Part shown: positions 24,406 to 34,712 of the stretch, piece by piece
Position numbering within the stretch: position 1 is the first letter of the stretch
Layout of the letters: every line of letters starts with the position of its first letter
Assembly: GCF_040567655.1 (NCBI RefSeq)
Contig: NZ_JBEXAC010000002.1
Span: forward strand, 1,302,001 to 1,366,000
Direction of reading: 5' to 3'
Length of the DNA stretch: 64,000 bases
DNA from: Chitinophaga sp. H8
Lineage (GTDB): Bacteria; Bacteroidota; Bacteroidia; Chitinophagales; Chitinophagaceae
Notes under the pieces: model-generated
Told to the model about the DNA's origin: nothing
The model's database searches: none
Seen by the model: the letters and a program-made list of their open reading frames with translations, nothing else
Program-made: the position numbers and the translations under genes

Positions 24406-27400
24406 ATGGAGCAAAAAAAGTATTGGAAAGGCTTGGAGGAGTTGCACAATACCAATGCACATAAGGAAATTGTGGATAACGAATTCAGAGAAGAACTGCC
24501 ATTTGAGAGTGAGAGCCTGTTGAATGCCACTACCCCCCGCCGGGATTTCCTGAAATACCTTGGTTTTACTACAGCAGCCGCTACTATTGCTGCCAGCTGT
24601 GAAATACCAGTTAAGAAAGCGATTCCTTATGTAAATAAGCCTGAGGAGATTACTCCTGGTGTTGCTAACTATTATGCTTCTACTTACGCTGTAGACGGAG
24701 AATATGTGCCATTAGTGGTAAAGACCCGTGAAGGCCGTCCGATCAAAGTAGAAGGAAATACTTTGTCTTCCGTTACACAGGGTGCTACTACTGCCAAAGT
24801 ACAGGGATCTGTACTGGCGCTGTATGATGTAGCCCGTTTACGCTATCCTACTATCAGCGGCAGCGAAACAACCTGGACAGAACTGGACAAGCAGGTAGCT
24901 GCAGCACTGGCAGGTTTAGGCGGTGCTCCCGTAGTACTGTTAAGCTCAACTATTATCAGCCCGTCTACCAAAAAAGTAATTGGTGAGTTCCTGGCTAAAT
25001 ATCCAAATTCCCGTCACGTTACCTACGATGCCGTATCACATTCCGGTATGCTGCAGGCCAACGAACTGGCATATGGTAAAAAAACGATTCCCGGATACCA
25101 CTTTGAAAATGCAAAGGCTATTGTGAGCCTGGGAGCAGATTTCTTAGGTACCTGGATCAACCCTGCTGAATATTCCCGTCAGTTTGCACAAACCCGTAAG
25201 ATCGATGCGAAGAAACCTGAGATGAGCAAGCTCTTCCAGTTTGAAAGCATGATGAGCCTTACCGGTGCCAATGCAGACGAAAGATATACACACGTTCCTT
25301 CTGAAACCGGCGCTATCGCATTAGCATTGCTGGCAGCAGTAGGTGGTACGGTAAGTGCGCCTGCTATTGCTGACAAACGTGTAGCGGATGGTATCCAGAA
25401 AGCAGCAAAAGAACTGAAGGCAAATGCCGGTAAAGCACTGGTAGTAAGCGGTTCTAATGATGTAAACGTACAGTTGATCGTTAATGCCATCAACAACCTG
25501 GTAGGTGCAAACGGTACTACCATTGACTGGGCCACTACTGCCAATTACCGTCAGGGTATTGATGGAGATATGGCACAGCTGGTAAGCGATATGAACGCCG
25601 GTAGCATTGGTGCCCTGTTAGTATATGGCGCTAATCCTGCTTACGATTATCATGACGCTGCGAAGTTTGCAGAAGGTGTGAAAAAAGTAAAGCTCTCTGT
25701 TAGCTTTAACGACAGAAAAGACGAAACTTCCGAATTATGTAAATATGCCGCTCCTGATCATCATTTCCTGGAAAGCTGGGGTGATGTGGAAGGTAAAACC
25801 GGCTATTTCAGTTTCATACAGCCTACCATTGCACCGTTGTTTAAAACACGTGCTTTTGAAGATACTTTACTTACCTGGAGTGCTAACCCCACTACCTGGG
25901 TGGAGTATCTGAAAGGTTCCTGGATCAGCAAATTAGGCGGACAGGAAGCATGGGATAAGGCATTACAGGATGGTGTTATTGAGCCTGCTACCGCACCTGC
26001 ATTAGGTGGTGCTTCCTTTGCCGGAGATGTAGCTGGTGCTGCCGCTAAGATCAGCAGTGCTAAGAAAGGTGGTAAATATGAGCTGGTACTGTATGAAAAA
26101 GTAGCTATCGGTAATGGTAAACTGGCTAACAATCCCTGGTTACAGGAAATGCCTGATCCTATCACCCGTGCTACCTGGGATAACTACGCTTGTGTATCCA
26201 ATACATTGGCTAAGGAATTCAAGATGCAGCTGGGAGATGATTATGAAATCCATGCTGATAAGAAAGTACTGAAAATTAAAGCAAATGGCAAGGAAATAGA
26301 ATTACCGTTACTGATTGTACCGGGATTGCATCCTAACGTAATTGCCATTGCAGTAGGATATGGCCGTAGCAAGCATACAGGTAGAGCAGCCGGTGAAATC
26401 GGTAAAAACGCTTATCCTTTTGTAAGCTTTAACGGCACTAACCGGGATTACTTTGCTGCCGATGCTGCTGTAGAAGCCACCGGCGCATCTTACCCAGTTG
26501 GTTTAACACAAACACACAACAGTTACGAAGGTCGTCCTATCATCAAGGAAACTACTTTACAGGAGTTTATCCATAACCCTAAAGAAGTAAATGAAGACAG
26601 GGCTGAGCTGGCAAAATATGGTGCTGACTTCCGTAAGGATGGCACGCTTTATCCTGATCATCCTTATCCTGGTATCAAGTGGGGCATGTCTATTGACCTG
26701 AACACCTGCTTTGGTTGTGGTGCTTGTACCATTGCCTGTCAGGCGGAGAATAACGTATCAGTAGTAGGTAAAGAGCAGGTGATCCTGGCGCATGAAATGC
26801 ACTGGATCCGTATTGACCGTTACTTCAGCGGAGATGAAAACAATCCGGAAGTAGTGTTCCAGCCGATGCTGTGTCAGCATTGTGATAATGCACCTTGCGA
26901 AAACGTTTGTCCGGTAGCAGCTACCAACCACAGTTCTGAAGGTTTGAACCAGATGGCATATAACCGTTGTATCGGTACCCGTTATTGCGCGAACAACTGT
27001 CCTTACAAAGTACGTCGCTTTAACTGGAGAGACTGGAACGGTGCAGATAGCTTCGCAGATAACCTGTATGATGTAGCAGATATGAATGATAACCTGACCA
27101 GGATGGTACTGAACCCGGATGTGGTGGTACGTAGCCGTGGTACGATGGAAAAATGTTCTTTCTGTGTACAACGTTTACAGGATGGTAAACTGGCTGCCAA
27201 GAAAGCTGGTCGTCCATTGAAAGACGGTGAAGCAAAAACTGCCTGTCAGCAAGCTTGTGGTGCAGATGCGATTGTATTTGGTAATGTAAATGATAAGGAG
27301 AGTGAAATATTCAAGATCCGTAATGTAGAGCAGACCGACAGGATGTTCTATGTACTGGAAGAATTGCACGTATTACCTTCTATCAGCTACCTGGCCAAGA

Positions 27401-27465
27401 TCAGAAATAAAGACGCGGCTCCTAAGGCAGAAAAAGCTCACAAGGAAGAAGGACATCACGCATAA
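24406..27465 (+). CDS. actB: Alternative complex III subunit B, molybdopterin-enzyme-like plus iron-sulfur domain
   Basis: 1019 residues. The N-terminus carries a twin-arginine motif PRRDFLKYLGF (44-54) and a Cys at 65 that may be lipidated. Residues about 70-740 resemble the molybdopterin-oxidoreductase fold, which in ActB is known to lack the molybdenum cofactor. Residues about 760-1000 hold the ferredoxin-like part with four Cys clusters: CFGCGACTIAC, CQHCDNAPCENVC, CIGTRYCANNC and CSFCVQ...CQQAC. It is the iron-sulfur relay of the quinol:cytochrome c oxidoreductase. Confidence 0.95.
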   Translation: MEQKKYWKGLEELHNTNAHKEIVDNEFREELPFESESLLNATTPRRDFLKYLGFTTAAATIAASCEIPVKKAIPYVNKPEEITPGVANYYASTYAVDGEYVPLVVKTREGRPIKVEGNTLSSVTQGATTAKVQGSVLALYDVARLRYPTISGSETTWTELDKQVAAALAGLGGAPVVLLSSTIISPSTKKVIGEFLAKYPNSRHVTYDAVSHSGMLQANELAYGKKTIPGYHFENAKAIVSLGADFLGTWINPAEYSRQFAQTRKIDAKKPEMSKLFQFESMMSLTGANADERYTHVPSETGAIALALLAAVGGTVSAPAIADKRVADGIQKAAKELKANAGKALVVSGSNDVNVQLIVNAINNLVGANGTTIDWATTANYRQGIDGDMAQLVSDMNAGSIGALLVYGANPAYDYHDAAKFAEGVKKVKLSVSFNDRKDETSELCKYAAPDHHFLESWGDVEGKTGYFSFIQPTIAPLFKTRAFEDTLLTWSANPTTWVEYLKGSWISKLGGQEAWDKALQDGVIEPATAPALGGASFAGDVAGAAAKISSAKKGGKYELVLYEKVAIGNGKLANNPWLQEMPDPITRATWDNYACVSNTLAKEFKMQLGDDYEIHADKKVLKIKANGKEIELPLLIVPGLHPNVIAIAVGYGRSKHTGRAAGEIGKNAYPFVSFNGTNRDYFAADAAVEATGASYPVGLTQTHNSYEGRPIIKETTLQEFIHNPKEVNEDRAELAKYGADFRKDGTLYPDHPYPGIKWGMSIDLNTCFGCGACTIACQAENNVSVVGKEQVILAHEMHWIRIDRYFSGDENNPEVVFQPMLCQHCDNAPCENVCPVAATNHSSEGLNQMAYNRCIGTRYCANNCPYKVRRFNWRDWNGADSFADNLYDVADMNDNLTRMVLNPDVVVRSRGTMEKCSFCVQRLQDGKLAAKKAGRPLKDGEAKTACQQACGADAIVFGNVNDKESEIFKIRNVEQTDRMFYVLEELHVLPSISYLAKIRNKDAAPKAEKAHKEEGHHA

Positions 27466-27538
27466 CAGGCTTGGCAGGTAATTGTCAGGCGCTGTTGAAG
27501 CGGCAATCAGAGAATTAGAGATTATAAAAATAGAAAAG

Positions 27539-27572
27539 GGCTAGTAGCTAGAAGCTAGCAGCTAAAGCTTAA
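27539..27572. repeat. 7-bp-period AGCT repeat between actB and actC
   Basis: AGTAGCT AGAAGCT AGCAGCT AAAGCT heptads end just before the actC start. This is the only copy of the repeat lying inside an operon in the window. Confidence 0.65.
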
Positions 27573-27578
27573 AGAACT

Positions 27579-29012
27579 ATGCATTTAAAGTACGAATCCA
27601 CACTGAGAGAACCTTTAGTAGACGGGGTTAAGGATTATCACCAGGTTACGGAGGATATTATCCGTCCTATTGAGGCCAAGCCTGGTAAACTGTGGTATGT
27701 AGGCTTTGCCATTTCAATAATGCTGTTATTATTTGGCGCATTTTCTGTAACCTGGGAAGTCTATTGGGGTACAGGGGTGTGGAATCTGAACAAAACAGTA
27801 GGTTGGGGTTGGGATATTACCAACTTCGTGTGGTGGGTAGGTATCGGTCATGCCGGTACACTGATATCCGCTATCTTGTTGCTGTTCCGTCAGGGATGGC
27901 GTACCGGGGTAAACCGTGCAGCAGAAGCGATGACGATCTTTGCGGTAATGTGTGCGGGTCAGTTCCCGATTTTCCACATGGGTCGTGTATGGATGGCATT
28001 CTTTGTATTGCCTTACCCTAATACCCGCGGACCTTTGTGGGTGAACTTCAACTCTCCCCTGTTGTGGGACGTATTTGCGATCTCTACGTACTTTACGGTA
28101 TCCTTATTATTCTGGTACTCTGGTTTGATTCCTGACTTCGCCAGTGTGCGTGACAGGGCTAAAACCAAGTTGCGTAAATTATTATATGGTGTAGCTTCTT
28201 TTGGCTGGACTGGTTCTACCAAGCACTGGCAGCGTCATGAAGCACTCTCCCTGGTACTGGCAGGGTTATCTACCCCACTGGTACTTTCTGTACACACGAT
28301 AGTATCCTTTGACTTTGCTACCTCTGTAATTCCCGGTTGGCATACTACGATCTTCCCTCCTTACTTTGTGGCTGGTGCGATCTTCTCCGGTTTTGCGATG
28401 GTACAAACGTTGCTGATCATTACCCGTAAAATACTGAGCCTGGAAGAGTATATCACTATTGGCCACATGGAAGCCATGAACAAGGTGATTGTATTAACCG
28501 GTTCGATAGTAGGTTGTGCGTATTTAACAGAAATATTCATGGCCTGGTATTCTGCGGTACCATATGAATTCGACTCTTTCTATAAATACCGTGCAGCAGG
28601 TCCGTTGGGTTGGTCTTACTGGATCATGATGACCTGTAACGTAATTTCTCCGCAGGTGTTCTGGTTCCGGAAAATGAGAAGGAATGTGATGGTAACATTC
28701 GTAATGTCTATCATTGTAAACATCGGTATGTGGTTTGAACGTTTTGTAATCATCTGTACTTCCCTGTATCGTGATTACCTGCCCTCCAGCTGGGTTTACT
28801 ATCGTCCATCCTGGCCGGAAGTAGGTTTTTACCTGGGAACTTTCGGATTGTTCTTTACCTGCTTCTTCCTGTTTGCCAAATACTTCCCTGTAATTGCAGT
28901 AGCGGAAATCAAGCATGTGCTGAAAACTTCCGGTGAGAACTACAAGGAAGGTATGGTGAAGTATGAAGAAGAGAGCCCGGAGAAATTTGCGCATGATGTA
29001 CATGCACATTAA
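27579..29012 (+). CDS. actC: Alternative complex III subunit C, NrfD-like quinol-binding membrane protein
   Basis: 477 residues with about ten membrane segments and both ends soluble. NrfD/PsrC-family subunits bind quinol near the membrane surface next to ActB. Characteristic pieces include TNFVWWVGIGHAGTLISA near the N-terminus and FERFVIICTSLYRDYLPSSW later. It is followed by actD after 87 bp. The C-terminus is His/Asp/Glu-rich. Confidence 0.93.
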   Translation: MHLKYESTLREPLVDGVKDYHQVTEDIIRPIEAKPGKLWYVGFAISIMLLLFGAFSVTWEVYWGTGVWNLNKTVGWGWDITNFVWWVGIGHAGTLISAILLLFRQGWRTGVNRAAEAMTIFAVMCAGQFPIFHMGRVWMAFFVLPYPNTRGPLWVNFNSPLLWDVFAISTYFTVSLLFWYSGLIPDFASVRDRAKTKLRKLLYGVASFGWTGSTKHWQRHEALSLVLAGLSTPLVLSVHTIVSFDFATSVIPGWHTTIFPPYFVAGAIFSGFAMVQTLLIITRKILSLEEYITIGHMEAMNKVIVLTGSIVGCAYLTEIFMAWYSAVPYEFDSFYKYRAAGPLGWSYWIMMTCNVISPQVFWFRKMRRNVMVTFVMSIIVNIGMWFERFVIICTSLYRDYLPSSWVYYRPSWPEVGFYLGTFGLFFTCFFLFAKYFPVIAVAEIKHVLKTSGENYKEGMVKYEEESPEKFAHDVHAH

Positions 29013-29099
29013 TAGCAGACAGCAGCGGTAAGCATCAGTCTGCTGCGGATGGCAAACATTGAATTGGTAATTAATTTAGGAACTTGAATTTTTCAACAT

Positions 29100-29693
29100 A
29101 TGGCTGTTAAAAATTTTGTTGTAGGCTGTTTTGATGATGAGGCGGTGTTGTTTCCGGCGGTAAAGAAAGTACGCACTGCCGGGTACAAGATTCACGATGT
29201 ATACACTCCCTTTCCTGTACACGGCCTGGATCATGCCATGGGCCTGAGGGAAACCAGCCTGCATACAGCCGGTTTTATATATGGTATTACCGGTACTACT
29301 ACGGCATTATCTTTCATGGGTTGGGTATTTACTACTGACTGGCCTCTGAACATTGGCGGTAAACCACATTTTCCTTTACCGGCGTTTATTCCTATTACGT
29401 TTGAGTTAACAGTATTGTTCTCTGCGGTAGGTATGGTACTTACTTTTTGTTATCTGTGCCAGTTAGCACCGTTTGTAAAGAAACATATCTTTCACCCGCG
29501 TCAGACAGACGATAAGTTTGTAATGGCGATAGAGCTGACCAGCAAAACCAATGCGGAAGAAGTGAAGAGCTATCTGGCCAGTGTTGGGGCAACAGAAATT
29601 CACGAGCAGCGTGCAGAAACCGGATGGTGGTATGGCCGTTTTGACCGTGATGATAAATTTTATGCTGCACCAGCGGAGCCGGTGAACGCGTAA
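29100..29693 (+). CDS. actD: Alternative complex III subunit D (DUF3341)
   Basis: 197 residues. A cytoplasmic N-terminal part (FDDEAVLFPAVKKVR; YTPFPVHGLDHAMGLR) is followed by two membrane segments (about 58-78 and 96-123) and a soluble C-terminal domain, as in DUF3341 proteins of act loci. ActD is thought to stabilise the membrane part of complex III rather than bind cofactors. Confidence 0.92.
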   Translation: MAVKNFVVGCFDDEAVLFPAVKKVRTAGYKIHDVYTPFPVHGLDHAMGLRETSLHTAGFIYGITGTTTALSFMGWVFTTDWPLNIGGKPHFPLPAFIPITFELTVLFSAVGMVLTFCYLCQLAPFVKKHIFHPRQTDDKFVMAIELTSKTNAEEVKSYLASVGATEIHEQRAETGWWYGRFDRDDKFYAAPAEPVNA

Positions 29694-29733
29694 GCAGGAA
29701 AAGAAAAAAGTGTATTAAATCTATTGATGAAAC

Positions 29734-30333
29734 ATGAAAAGGACTTCCAACATATTGATTGCAGCTGCTTTGATAAGCGGAGCTTTCCTGTCAGCTTGCA
29801 AGGATAACAGAAAGCCCGGTAAGATCTATATGCCAGATATGTATGAATCCAGGGCATATGAGTTTTATGATGCCCGTTTGGCAGGAATGAAACCAGTGGA
29901 AGGAACTGTGAAGAGAGGGGAGCTGTTGCCTTACCACCTGAAAGAAGCAGATACTGCTTTGGCCAATGGTGTTAAGAATCCGCTGACCCTTACCAAGATG
30001 GATCTGGCAGAAGGTCAGCGTCTGTATGATATTTACTGTGGCATCTGCCATGGCACTAAACTGGATGGTAATGGTCCGTTGTATAAAGGTGGGGACGGTC
30101 CTTACCCTGCAGCACCAGCCAACCTGGTAAGTGGCGCTAAAGCTAATTACTCAGAAGGCCGCCTGTTTCACGTAATGACTTATGGTTATAACATGATGGG
30201 TAGCTACGCCAGCCAACTGGACAGAGAGCAACGCTGGAAAGTGGCCGCATATATTAAAAGTATGCAACCTGGAGGTGCAAAGCCTGCAGCAACTGCTCCG
30301 GCAGCCGCAGCAGATAGCACTGTAGCTAAATAA
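29734..30333 (+). CDS. actE: Alternative complex III subunit E, monoheme cytochrome c lipoprotein
   Basis: 199 residues. The signal peptide ends in the lipobox FLSAC, so the protein is likely anchored by a lipid in the periplasm. One heme site, CGICHGTKLDGNG (about 104-116), with an axial Met expected in MTYGYNMMGSYA. The C-terminus is an Ala/Pro-rich tail. ActE takes electrons from ActA/ActB toward the oxidase or soluble cytochrome c. Confidence 0.92.
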   Translation: MKRTSNILIAAALISGAFLSACKDNRKPGKIYMPDMYESRAYEFYDARLAGMKPVEGTVKRGELLPYHLKEADTALANGVKNPLTLTKMDLAEGQRLYDIYCGICHGTKLDGNGPLYKGGDGPYPAAPANLVSGAKANYSEGRLFHVMTYGYNMMGSYASQLDREQRWKVAAYIKSMQPGGAKPAATAPAAAADSTVAK

Positions 30334-30376
30334 TTAAGTTAAACTGAATTTCAAACAAGTATTTTAATATACAGTA

Positions 30377-31582
30377 ATGAAAGACCAATTTGTAGTTCCG
30401 GCAAGATTAAAAACGATTAGTTTCGTGTTAATGGGCATTGGCTTGCTGTCTTTATTGATCGGGTTATTTGCCTTCCAGGGCGAACATGCTACCCGTTTTT
30501 GGGCTGGCCTGTTGCAGAACAGCACCTACTTTTTGTTGATTACCCTGGCCAGCACCTTCTTTATTGGTGTTACCACACTGGCACATGGTGGCTGGCAGAT
30601 GGCCTTCCGCCGTGTACCTGAGGCTATTTCCATGGCAGTTCCCGTACTGGGCGGTATTGCACTGATTGTGCTGCTGATACTGGCGCTGGGAGAAAAAGAA
30701 CATATTTACCACTGGGTAAATGCACATCACGTTGCAGAAGACAGGGTATTGAACTGGAAATCTGCGTTCCTCAACAAGAGCTTCTTTATAGTAGCTACCA
30801 TATTAACGATTGGTGCATGGTGCTTCTTCACCATTAAGTTGCGGAGAATGTCTATAGAAGAAGATAGCTGGGACCTGCGTCCTGAAACCGGCCGTAAAAT
30901 CCTGTGGAGAAACACAGTATGGTGCGGTGGTTTTATCGTAATCTTCGTATTAACAGTGGGTTCTACTACCCCATGGTTCTGGTTAATGAGTATTGATGCA
31001 CACTGGTATTCTACCATGTACAGCTGGTATACTTTTGCCAGTACGTTTGTATCAGGGATGGCCCTGATCACCCTGTTTGTGATTTACCTGAAAAGCAAAG
31101 GTTACCTGCCTTTGGTAAATGAAGAGCACTTGCATGACCTGGGTAAGTTTGTATTTGCATTCAGCATTTTCTGGACTTATCTTTGGTTCTCACAATATAT
31201 GCTGATCTGGTATGCCAACATACCTGAGGAAACAACCTATTTCCAGCCACGTGTTTGGGGACCTTTCAGACCAATATTTTTCCTGAACCTGCTGATTAAC
31301 TTTATTACGCCACTGTTGTTTTTGATGAAGCGTGATCCAAAGCGTAACTATACTTCCATGGCTTTCATTTCAGCATTGATTGTAGCAGGTCACTGGATGG
31401 ATTTTTATCAGATGGTAATGCCGGGCACTGTGCACGAACTGCATTTCCCCTGGTATGAACTGGGATTAGGAGCTGGTTTTGTTGGAATCATCATGTTAGT
31501 GGTAGCTAATCAATTGGCTAAAGCATCATTAACACCTAAAAATCACCCTTATCTGAAAGAAAGTATTGTTCATCATACTTAA
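30377..31582 (+). CDS. actF: Alternative complex III subunit F, NrfD-like membrane protein
   Basis: 401 residues with about ten membrane segments. Homologous in type to ActC but shorter. Visible features are FLITLASTFFIGVTTLAHGGWQ-type N-terminal helices (quoted approximately), FWTYLWFSQYMLIWYANIPE, and a C-terminal AGHWMDFYQMVMPG. It forms the second membrane half of alternative complex III. 70 bp separate it from coxB. Confidence 0.92.
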   Translation: MKDQFVVPARLKTISFVLMGIGLLSLLIGLFAFQGEHATRFWAGLLQNSTYFLLITLASTFFIGVTTLAHGGWQMAFRRVPEAISMAVPVLGGIALIVLLILALGEKEHIYHWVNAHHVAEDRVLNWKSAFLNKSFFIVATILTIGAWCFFTIKLRRMSIEEDSWDLRPETGRKILWRNTVWCGGFIVIFVLTVGSTTPWFWLMSIDAHWYSTMYSWYTFASTFVSGMALITLFVIYLKSKGYLPLVNEEHLHDLGKFVFAFSIFWTYLWFSQYMLIWYANIPEETTYFQPRVWGPFRPIFFLNLLINFITPLLFLMKRDPKRNYTSMAFISALIVAGHWMDFYQMVMPGTVHELHFPWYELGLGAGFVGIIMLVVANQLAKASLTPKNHPYLKESIVHHT

Positions 31583-31652
31583 TAAAGGTGAGCGAAAGGA
31601 GATTGAAGCAAACAACAAAAAGCATTAGATAACTTAATTATTTCATATAGCA

Positions 31653-32687
31653 ATGTCAGGATTTTTAGCAGTCTTAGTTGTTGTTCTCATATTCATAGTC
31701 ATCTTCCAGATTGCGAAGGCGAGCGAATATGTGTCCATATTGAAGGGAGAAAAGAAGTCGCGTCAGCAGAGTAACCGTATAAACGGCTTTTTGCTCATTG
31801 CATTTCTGGTCCTGGGGCTAGTAGGTGTTTACTACTGTAATGACATTTTAAAGGGAAAGATACTGGGCGACTCTGCTTCTGAGCAGGGAGAAGGTATTGA
31901 CACCCTGATTTATGTGACTTTAGCAATTACCGGAATTGTATTTGTAATTACCCAGATTCTTTTATTCTGGTTTGCATATAAATACCAGGAGCGTGAAGGC
32001 CAGAAAGCCTTTTATTTCCCGCACAATAACAAGCTGGAGGTGATCTGGACTGTTATACCTGCTATTGCATTAACCATTCTGGTGGCTTTTGGTTTAAAGC
32101 ACTGGTTTCAGATTACATCTGAAGCACCTAAAGATGCTGCTATCGTAGAAATTACAGGTAAGCAGTTTAACTGGATGATCCGTTATGCAGGTAAAGATGG
32201 TTTACTGGGCCGCAAAGATTTCAAGAAAATTGATGCAGCAGGCAGTAACCCATTAGGCCAGGATTGGGAAGACCAGTTGAACAAGGATGATATTATGTCC
32301 AGCGAAATGCACCTGGTAGTAAACAAACCGGTGAAACTGATCATTGGTTCTCAGGATGTAATTCATGACGTGGGTTTACCTCACTTCCGTTTAAAGATGG
32401 ATGCTGTACCTGGTATTCCTACTACGCTGTGGTTTACACCTAAGTATACTACCAAGCAAATGAAAGAAAAGACCGGTAATCCGGATTTCGTATACGAAAT
32501 TTCCTGTGATCAGATGTGTGGTTCCGGTCACTATTCCATGAGAGCGGTGATTGTAGTGGAAACACAGGAAGAGTTTGATGCATGGGCAGCTAAACAAAAG
32601 TCGCAGTATGATCTGGCACATGCCACTGCTGCTCCGGCCGCACCAGCAGCTGATAGTACACAAAAAGCAGTAGCTGCTAACAAGTAA
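31653..32687 (+). CDS. coxB: Cytochrome c oxidase subunit II
   Basis: 344 residues. The binuclear CuA site is complete: CDQMCGSGHYSM (Cys-x3-Cys-x3-His-x2-Met), preceded by the upstream His in DVGLPHFRLKM. Membrane helices are visible at about 3-22, 47-68, 89-111 and 127-147, more than the usual two; the first helix and charged loop are an N-terminal extension often seen in Bacteroidota. An Ala/Pro-rich tail follows. It accepts electrons from complex III cytochromes and feeds subunit I. Confidence 0.95.
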   Translation: MSGFLAVLVVVLIFIVIFQIAKASEYVSILKGEKKSRQQSNRINGFLLIAFLVLGLVGVYYCNDILKGKILGDSASEQGEGIDTLIYVTLAITGIVFVITQILLFWFAYKYQEREGQKAFYFPHNNKLEVIWTVIPAIALTILVAFGLKHWFQITSEAPKDAAIVEITGKQFNWMIRYAGKDGLLGRKDFKKIDAAGSNPLGQDWEDQLNKDDIMSSEMHLVVNKPVKLIIGSQDVIHDVGLPHFRLKMDAVPGIPTTLWFTPKYTTKQMKEKTGNPDFVYEISCDQMCGSGHYSMRAVIVVETQEEFDAWAAKQKSQYDLAHATAAPAAPAADSTQKAVAANK

Positions 32688-32804
32688 GCAGTAAATTTGT
32701 GTAGCGAAATAAAGTTTTTTTGACGGAGGACATTTAAAATTAAAAGACAAACTGATAACGAAGATACTTCCCGTGTATCAGTTTAATAATAAACCGAACC
32801 GATT

Positions 32805-34625
32805 ATGAGTCACGAAGCAACATTGCACAGTCAGCAGGAGGTAATGCAGCACGGCGCGGTAGCGCATGATCATCACGATCATGAACACCATCATGAGGAC
32901 AGCTTCATTTCGAAGTATGTGTTTAGCATGGACCACAAAATGATTGCCAAGCAGTTCCTGATCACAGGGATTATCTGGGCGATTATTGGTGCCTTCTTTT
33001 CTGTGTTGTTCCGTTTGCAATTGGGCTTTCCTGATGCGACTTTTCCATGGCTGGAATCTATATTAGGCCATTGGGCGAAAGGTGGTCGTATCACTGCCGA
33101 GGCATACTATGCCCTGGTTACCATGCACGGTACCATTCTCGTATTCTTTGTATTAACTGCCGGTCTGAGCGGTACCTTCTCGAACCTGCTGATTCCTTTG
33201 CAGGTAGGTGCCCGTGACATGGCCTCTCCTTTCATGAACATGCTGAGCTACTGGTTCTTCTTCCTGGCCAGCCTGGTAATGATGGCTTCCCTGTTTGTAC
33301 AAACAGGTCCGGCTTCCGGAGGATGGACAGCTTATCCCCCACTCAGTGCGTTGGGAGATGCTTCTATCGGTTCTAAAATAGGTATGGATCTCTGGCTCAC
33401 CAGTATGGCACTGTTCGTAGTGTCTCAGTTACTGGGTGGTCTGAACTATATTTCTACTATTCTGAACATGCGTACCAAGGGGATGGCGATGACCAAAATA
33501 CCATTAACTATCTGGTCATTCTTCTTTACTGCTATCCTGGGCGTATTGTCTTTCCCGGTATTATTATCCGGTTTTATCCTGTTACTGTTTGATCGTCATG
33601 CCGGTACAAGTTTCTACCTGTCTGACCTGTATGTAGCCGGAAAGGTATTATCTAACGAAGGTGGTAGCGCCATTCTGTACCAGCACTTGTTCTGGTTCCT
33701 GGGGCACCCTGAAGTATATATTATCATTCTCCCTGCCATGGGTATGGTATCTGAAGTACTGGCCATCAGCTCACGCAAGCCTATCTTTGGTTACCTGGCG
33801 ATGATCGGTTCTCTGTTTGCGATTTGTATCCTGGCGTTTGTAGTATGGGCGCACCATATGTTCGTAACAGGTCTGAATCCGTTCCTGGGAGCGTTCTTTG
33901 TACTGTTAACGTTATTGATTGCGGTACCATCGGCGATTAAGGTATTTAACTGGATTACCACCATCTGGAAAGGTAATATCCGGTTTACCCCGGCGGCCCT
34001 GTTCTCTATCGGTTTTGTGAGCACTTTCATCTCCGGTGGTTTAACAGGTATCTGGTTAGGTAACTCTACCATTGATATTCACCTGCATGATACTTACTTT
34101 GTAATTGCACACTTCCATATTGTAATGGGTGTATCTGCATTCTTTGGTATGTTTGCGGGTATCTATCATTGGTTCCCTAAAATGTATGGCCGTTTCATGA
34201 ACAACACGATTGGCTACATACATTTCTGGATTACGCTGGTAGGTGCATACCTGATCTTCTGGCCTATGCACTACGAAGGTATGGCAGGTATGCCAAGAAG
34301 GTATTATGACTATTCCAACTGGGAATCGTTCAAACAGTTCAACGGGCTGAATCAGTTTATCAGTTATGTGGTAATCATGGTGTTTGCAGTACAGCTGTTG
34401 TTTGTATTCAACTTCTTCTATAGCATTTTCAAAGGACGTAAGTTAACCACTACCAATCCATGGAATGCTACTACGCTGGAGTGGACTACACCTATTCATC
34501 CTGGTCACGGTAACTGGCCTGGTGAAATTCCGGAAGTACACCGTTGGGCATATGATTACAGTAAAGACGGTAAGGATTTCATTCCGCAAACTGTGCCTGT
34601 TTCTGCAGACGAATCCAAGCACTAA
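32805..34625 (+). CDS. coxA: Cytochrome c oxidase subunit I
   Basis: 606 residues, twelve-helix heme-copper oxidase core. Ligands visible: heme-a His in VTMHGTILVFF; the CuB His with cross-linked Tyr in GHPEVYIIILP, whose Glu marks a type A1 proton path; the CuB pair in VWAHHMFVTG; and LHDTYFVIAHFHIVMG with the heme a3 and a ligands. The N-terminus has a His/Asp-rich tract (HDHHDHEHHHED) unlike most homologues, which might bind copper. Length is typical. Confidence 0.96.
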   Translation: MSHEATLHSQQEVMQHGAVAHDHHDHEHHHEDSFISKYVFSMDHKMIAKQFLITGIIWAIIGAFFSVLFRLQLGFPDATFPWLESILGHWAKGGRITAEAYYALVTMHGTILVFFVLTAGLSGTFSNLLIPLQVGARDMASPFMNMLSYWFFFLASLVMMASLFVQTGPASGGWTAYPPLSALGDASIGSKIGMDLWLTSMALFVVSQLLGGLNYISTILNMRTKGMAMTKIPLTIWSFFFTAILGVLSFPVLLSGFILLLFDRHAGTSFYLSDLYVAGKVLSNEGGSAILYQHLFWFLGHPEVYIIILPAMGMVSEVLAISSRKPIFGYLAMIGSLFAICILAFVVWAHHMFVTGLNPFLGAFFVLLTLLIAVPSAIKVFNWITTIWKGNIRFTPAALFSIGFVSTFISGGLTGIWLGNSTIDIHLHDTYFVIAHFHIVMGVSAFFGMFAGIYHWFPKMYGRFMNNTIGYIHFWITLVGAYLIFWPMHYEGMAGMPRRYYDYSNWESFKQFNGLNQFISYVVIMVFAVQLLFVFNFFYSIFKGRKLTTTNPWNATTLEWTTPIHPGHGNWPGEIPEVHRWAYDYSKDGKDFIPQTVPVSADESKH

Positions 34626-34679
34626 TTGGATGGCGGATTGCAGCCGGTAGAAGTTTAAAAAGTGAAGAAAGCTAAATAA

Positions 34680-34710
34680 GATGGTCCATGATTTAAAACC
34701 ATGGACCATC
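34680..34710 (+). promoter_or_regulatory. Perfect inverted repeat at the ctaB start
   Basis: Arms 34680-34690 (GATGGTCCATG) and 34700-34710 with a 9-nt loop. The right arm includes the first possible ATG of ctaB (34701). No T run follows, so it is not a simple terminator; it may tune translation of ctaB or stabilise the 3' end of coxA mRNA. Confidence 0.6.
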
Positions 34711-34712
34711 GA

